From QHWT01 sp046726015 (GTDB lineage Bacteria; Acidobacteriota; Vicinamibacteria; Vicinamibacterales; 2-12-FULL-66-21), in contig JBKOZS010000058.1 of NCBI GenBank assembly GCA_046726015.1, positions 1 to 19,613 on the forward strand: a stretch of 19,613 bases of DNA, in the 5' to 3' direction. The position numbers and the translations under genes were made by a program. The notes under the pieces were generated by a model. That model did no database searches. It was not told the origin of the DNA and was given only the letters and a program-made list of their open reading frames with translations. Shown here piece by piece: positions 16,123-19,613 of this stretch (positions within the stretch are counted from its first letter, which is position 1; each line of letters opens with the position of its first letter).

Positions 16123-19100
16123 ATGCGAGTGCCTCTGGCGATGCTAATCATCAGCTTGTGCTGCGCTTCAGTTGGAGAGGCGCAGTTCGATACCGGCCAC
16201 GTGGCTGGGTTTGTCCGCGACTCCTCCAACGCAGCCGTGCCGGGTGCAACCGTCACGGTAGAAAACGAGGGAAACCGCGATCGACGTGTCGCGGTCACTG
16301 ATGCCACCGGCTTTTACGCCGTTCCCGATCTGCCGGTCGGCAGCTATACCGTCAGCGTCGAGTTGCAGGGGTTCAAACGTTTCGTGAAGACCGACGTCAA
16401 ACTGAGCGCCGCGGCGCAGCTGACCGTGAACGCCCAGCTCGAGGTCGGCAGCATGGAAGAGACCGTCGAAGTGCGGGCCTCCACCGCCACCGTGCAGACA
16501 GCGACCGCTCAGGTCGCGCGAACGGTGGACTCCCGTCAGATCCAGGACCTCACGCTCAACGGACGCAATCCGATCTTCCTCGCGCTCCTGAAGCCAGGCG
16601 TCCGCGGTGGATTGATGAGCACTTTCAACCCGGACAGCGTCACGAACGGCGGCTTCAGCATCAACGGCGCGCGAGACGATGAGTATGTCGTGATGGTTGA
16701 TGGCGCCATCGCCACTCGAACGCGCTCGTCAGGATCGATGCTTGGCGCGCAGGACGTCGAGACCGTCGAAGAGGTGCAGATCCTGACTGCCAACTATCGT
16801 GCCGAGTACGGCCGGTCGTCGGCCGGGCAGATCCGGTTCGTCACCAAGAGCGGCACGCGAGACTTCCATGGCGACGTGCTCGAGAACTACCGGAACGCCA
16901 AGCTCGACGCCAACAGCTGGACGCGCAATGCCAGCGGCGACCCGAGACTCTCGAGCGGGCCGGACCCGTTCACGTTCCATCAGTTCGGATTCCACCTCGG
17001 CGGCCCCGTCATCATTCCGCACAAGTTCAACACGGATCGGAGCAAGATGTTCTTCTTCTGGGGTGAGGAGTGGATCCGGCGCCGCGACACGCTCACGAGC
17101 ACTGGCACGGTCCCGACGGCGGCCATGCGCCGCGGCGACTTCAGCGAGCTGCTCGATCCGTCGAACCGTTTCTTCGGCCGCGTGCGCACCGTCATCGATC
17201 CGATCACCGGCCAGCCCTTTCCGGGGAACGTCATCCCGCCGGATCGGATCAGTCCGAACGGGCAGGCGCTGCTGAATACCTATCCACTGCCCACGTCGGG
17301 GTTTCAGCAGGGCACTGCCAACTGGATCGGCACGCAGTCGAGCTGGTCGTACTTGCGCAAGGACACGTTGAAGCTCGACTACCTGATCACGCCGGACCAG
17401 CGGCTCACCGTCCGTGGCACCCACATCCCGTGGCACTTCAACGAGCCGTTCGTTGGCAACTTCGACCGCGCTCAGTGGTGGTGGTCCCGTCCGAACCGCA
17501 CCGGCGCGATCAGTCTCAACAGCGTGCTGTCGTCGACGCTCCTGAACGAGTTCACGTTTTCGATGAATTCAGACGGCAAAGGAGACATACGGATCCTGCC
17601 GGAGTGCGGGTCCCAGTGCGACCGCAGCTCCTACGGCCTCGGCTTCCCCTATCTGTTTCCTGACACCAAGGAGTACGAGCAGAAGATTCCGACGATCCGC
17701 GTCAGCGGTCTGACAACGATGGACGGCGGTCCGTACCCGGGCTACTGGTCCGGCTATGTCTTCGCGTGGGCCGACAACGTGACCAAGGTGATCGGCCGTC
17801 ACACGGCGAAGGCCGGCGTCTTTATCGAGTACTCCGGCCAGGACGATTACATCCAGTTCACCACCGCCAGCCAGGGCACGACCAACAATCAGAACGGCGA
17901 GGTTCGTTTTCTCGACACCGGGCATCCCCAGTCCACCGGACTGGCACTGGCCAACGCGATCCTCGGAAATTTCAACGACTACACCGAGATGGGGCGCAAG
18001 GCGCTCACCCCGTGGGCAGCGACCGCGTTCGACGGGTATCTGCAGGACAACTGGAAGGCCTCGTCAAAACTGACCGTCGAGGCCGGGGTGCGTTATTCGT
18101 TGTGGCCGCCCTGGCACAGCAAGCTGGGGAACATTGCCATGTTCCATCCCGACTTCTACGACCCGCGCAGCGCGGCGGTGATCGATCCCCGCGGCGGATT
18201 CATCGTCAGCGGCGATCGCTTCAATGGCGTCGTGCTGCCCGGCGACAGCGCATCGGCAGAGGCGAAGGAGAAAGTGCCGGAACTCGCGAGCGGCCAATTC
18301 GATCACCTCTACCACGGACTCCCGGCAGGCTTTTCGAAGACCCACAAGCACATGTTCCAGCCGCGCCTGGGGTTCGCATACGCGGTGAATGCCAAGACCG
18401 CGATCCGCAGCGGAGTCGGCCTGTTCTACAACCGCACCATGATCAACCGTGACACCGCGCTCGGCGGCAATCCACCGTTTCAGCCACAGCAGAGCGTGGT
18501 CAACGGCAACATCGATGCGCCGGGCGGCGCGGGCTCCACCCGCCGCGACTTCCCGTTCGTCATGACCATGCAGGATCTCGAATTCAAGGTGCCGCAGGCG
18601 TGGAACTGGAATCTCACGTTCGAACGCGAGCTGCCGTGGTCCACGACCCTCGAAGTCGCCTATGTCGGACGTCTCGGCGTAAACAACCAGCGCAAGCGCA
18701 ACATCAATCAGTTGCAGCCGGGGACGATCCAGGCCAACTCCGGGATCAATCCCAATGCGCTGCGACCGTATCTCGGATTTGCCGTCATTGGCCTGGCGGA
18801 GAACTCAGGCCGCTCGCGGTACAACGGCCTGCAATTGAGCGTGGAGCGCCGCGTCGCCAATGGACTTCACGCGGGAGTCGCCTACACCTACTCGCGGACG
18901 ATGGACGACTCCTCGAATCTCACGGACACGCTGCCGAACGCCTACGACGACAGCGCGTACTGGGGAATTTCAGACAACGATCGCCCGCACGTGCTGATCG
19001 TCAATTACATCTACGAGCTGCCGTTCGGGCGCGGCTCCGGCGCGCTGGCAAAACTGCTGGGGAACTGGGATATTTCCGGCGTCTACCAGTATCAATCGGG

Positions 19101-19509
19101 CTCGCCGTTCTCGGTGCGCAGCAACGACGACTTCGCTGGCGTCGGACCCGGCAGCGGTGCCCAGTTCTGGAACCAGGTTGCCGATCCAGCCGTCGCGCAC
19201 GGCGACTTCACCGAGTCCGTGGTGTGGTTCAACAAGGACGCCTTCGCACGCCCGGCGCCGGGCACGTTCGGCGTGCAGCCGCGCAACGGTTTGCGCAATC
19301 CGCCGTTCTGGACGACCGACTTTGGATTGCGAAAGATGATTCCGCTGCAGGGTCAGCACAAGCTGCAGCTGCGGCTCGAGGCATTCAACGTGCTGAATCA
19401 CCCGAACTGGAGCGGCGCGAACAGCAACCCGACGAGCGGTTCGTTTGGCCTGATCACCAGCAAGAATGGCGAGCGGAAGCTGCAGCTCGCCGCCAAGTAC
19501 ATGTTCTAG
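16123..19509 (+). CDS. TonB-dependent receptor with carboxypeptidase-regulatory-like domain (Oar-like), divergent
   Basis: From the ATG at 16123 the product is 1128 residues; GGAGGT at 16113-16118 is four bases upstream, so the in-frame GTG at 16111 is less likely. The order is: signal peptide (RVPLAMLIISLCCASVGEA), carboxypeptidase-regulatory-like domain at about 25-115 (GFVRDSSNAAVPGATVTVEN; PVGSYTVSVELQGFKRF), plug (LTLNGRNPIFLALLKPGV, DEYVVMVDGAIATRT, VEEVQILTANYRAEYGRSSA), and a large beta-barrel ending in AAKYMF with the terminal Phe typical of outer-membrane proteins. A cysteine pair in LPECGSQCD may form a loop disulphide. It diverges from the hydrolase operon across 183 nt, which suggests shared control and a second import route for the same or a related glycan. 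It is only distantly similar to the receptor at 6027-9122, so it is not a recent duplicate. The ligand is unknown. Confidence 0.92.
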   Translation: MRVPLAMLIISLCCASVGEAQFDTGHVAGFVRDSSNAAVPGATVTVENEGNRDRRVAVTDATGFYAVPDLPVGSYTVSVELQGFKRFVKTDVKLSAAAQLTVNAQLEVGSMEETVEVRASTATVQTATAQVARTVDSRQIQDLTLNGRNPIFLALLKPGVRGGLMSTFNPDSVTNGGFSINGARDDEYVVMVDGAIATRTRSSGSMLGAQDVETVEEVQILTANYRAEYGRSSAGQIRFVTKSGTRDFHGDVLENYRNAKLDANSWTRNASGDPRLSSGPDPFTFHQFGFHLGGPVIIPHKFNTDRSKMFFFWGEEWIRRRDTLTSTGTVPTAAMRRGDFSELLDPSNRFFGRVRTVIDPITGQPFPGNVIPPDRISPNGQALLNTYPLPTSGFQQGTANWIGTQSSWSYLRKDTLKLDYLITPDQRLTVRGTHIPWHFNEPFVGNFDRAQWWWSRPNRTGAISLNSVLSSTLLNEFTFSMNSDGKGDIRILPECGSQCDRSSYGLGFPYLFPDTKEYEQKIPTIRVSGLTTMDGGPYPGYWSGYVFAWADNVTKVIGRHTAKAGVFIEYSGQDDYIQFTTASQGTTNNQNGEVRFLDTGHPQSTGLALANAILGNFNDYTEMGRKALTPWAATAFDGYLQDNWKASSKLTVEAGVRYSLWPPWHSKLGNIAMFHPDFYDPRSAAVIDPRGGFIVSGDRFNGVVLPGDSASAEAKEKVPELASGQFDHLYHGLPAGFSKTHKHMFQPRLGFAYAVNAKTAIRSGVGLFYNRTMINRDTALGGNPPFQPQQSVVNGNIDAPGGAGSTRRDFPFVMTMQDLEFKVPQAWNWNLTFERELPWSTTLEVAYVGRLGVNNQRKRNINQLQPGTIQANSGINPNALRPYLGFAVIGLAENSGRSRYNGLQLSVERRVANGLHAGVAYTYSRTMDDSSNLTDTLPNAYDDSAYWGISDNDRPHVLIVNYIYELPFGRGSGALAKLLGNWDISGVYQYQSGSPFSVRSNDDFAGVGPGSGAQFWNQVADPAVAHGDFTESVVWFNKDAFARPAPGTFGVQPRNGLRNPPFWTTDFGLRKMIPLQGQHKLQLRLEAFNVLNHPNWSGANSNPTSGSFGLITSKNGERKLQLAAKYMF

Positions 19510-19592
19510 GGGCGCCCTGCATCCCGTGACGTCGTGTCCCGCGGCGCAACCCCGGGCACCACGCGGGTCAAACCCTGGCACTTGCACTGCGA

Positions 19593-19612
19593 ATAAAAAT
19601 CCCCCGAGGGAT
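19593..19612 (-). terminator. Intrinsic terminator for a minus-strand gene to the right
   Basis: Read on the minus strand, ATCCC, loop TCGG and GGGAT form a short stem followed directly by TTTTATT. This orientation would end a transcript entering from beyond the right edge, converging on the TonB receptor gene. The stem is short, and plus-strand sequence after it is cut off by the window edge. Confidence 0.5.
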
Positions 19613-19613
19613 C

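Noticed and set aside
9594..16301. Long plus-strand ORFs at 9594-11198, 12798-14549 and 14239-15912
   Set aside because: All are antisense to well-supported operon genes and show the Arg/Val/Asp-rich composition of non-coding frames.
16123..19509. Second receptor as a recent duplicate of the one at 6027-9122
   Set aside because: They share the family architecture only. Plug and barrel sequences differ throughout and the lengths differ by about 100 residues.

Overview
The window looks like a chromosomal segment of a high-GC Gram-negative bacterium, most likely Acidobacteriota close to Vicinamibacteria (Luteitalea-type). The basis is the combination of two very large Oar/Cna-B-type TonB-dependent receptors with N-terminal carboxypeptidase-regulatory-like domains, several Tat-exported hydrolases with MxRRxFx starts, and an HNH endonuclease of a kind that is multicopy in those genomes. 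The placement rests on protein style only; there is no rRNA or tRNA gene here.

Layout. (1) Positions 1-3190 are a mobile or decaying flank. A cluster of TTATGCC/GGCATAA heptamers (26-133) cuts off the end of an HNH endonuclease gene (minus strand, native part 134-1129). About 1 kb follows with only weak membrane-protein-like fragments (1143-2210). Then comes an IS630-family transposase remnant, 5'-truncated and frameshifted (2211-3013). (2) Positions 3237-15939 are a compact five-gene operon read leftward. In transcription order it holds: a Tat-exported TIM-barrel-like protein (15939-14455); a Tat-exported GHL6/GH42-like glycoside hydrolase (14432-12114); a Sec-exported GH20/GH67-N-terminal-type glycosidase candidate (12068-9132); a 1031-residue TonB-dependent receptor (9122-6027); and a Tat-exported paralogue of the third gene (5942-3237). 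Gaps are 22, 45, 9 and 84 nt, and a strong GC-rich hairpin lies in the last one. (3) A divergent 183-nt control region (15940-16122) carries a good sigma70-like promoter for the operon. (4) Positions 16123-19509 encode a second TonB-dependent receptor read rightward. The window ends in a likely intrinsic terminator for a minus-strand gene lying to the right.

Interpretation. Regions 2-4 read as a polysaccharide- or glycoside-utilisation locus: two outer-membrane transporters bring oligosaccharides into the periplasm, and four exported hydrolase-like proteins process them. No SusD-like lipoprotein, sensor or sugar-kinase gene is visible. None of the four enzymes matches a classical, well-characterised glycoside hydrolase family that I can name with certainty, so this is the best candidate for an undescribed system. 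The paralogous pair (RMHGESG and LLWGDP motifs) that brackets the receptor is the central novelty. A uronic-acid-bearing or otherwise decorated glycan is a guess from the GH67/GH20-type N-terminal fold only.
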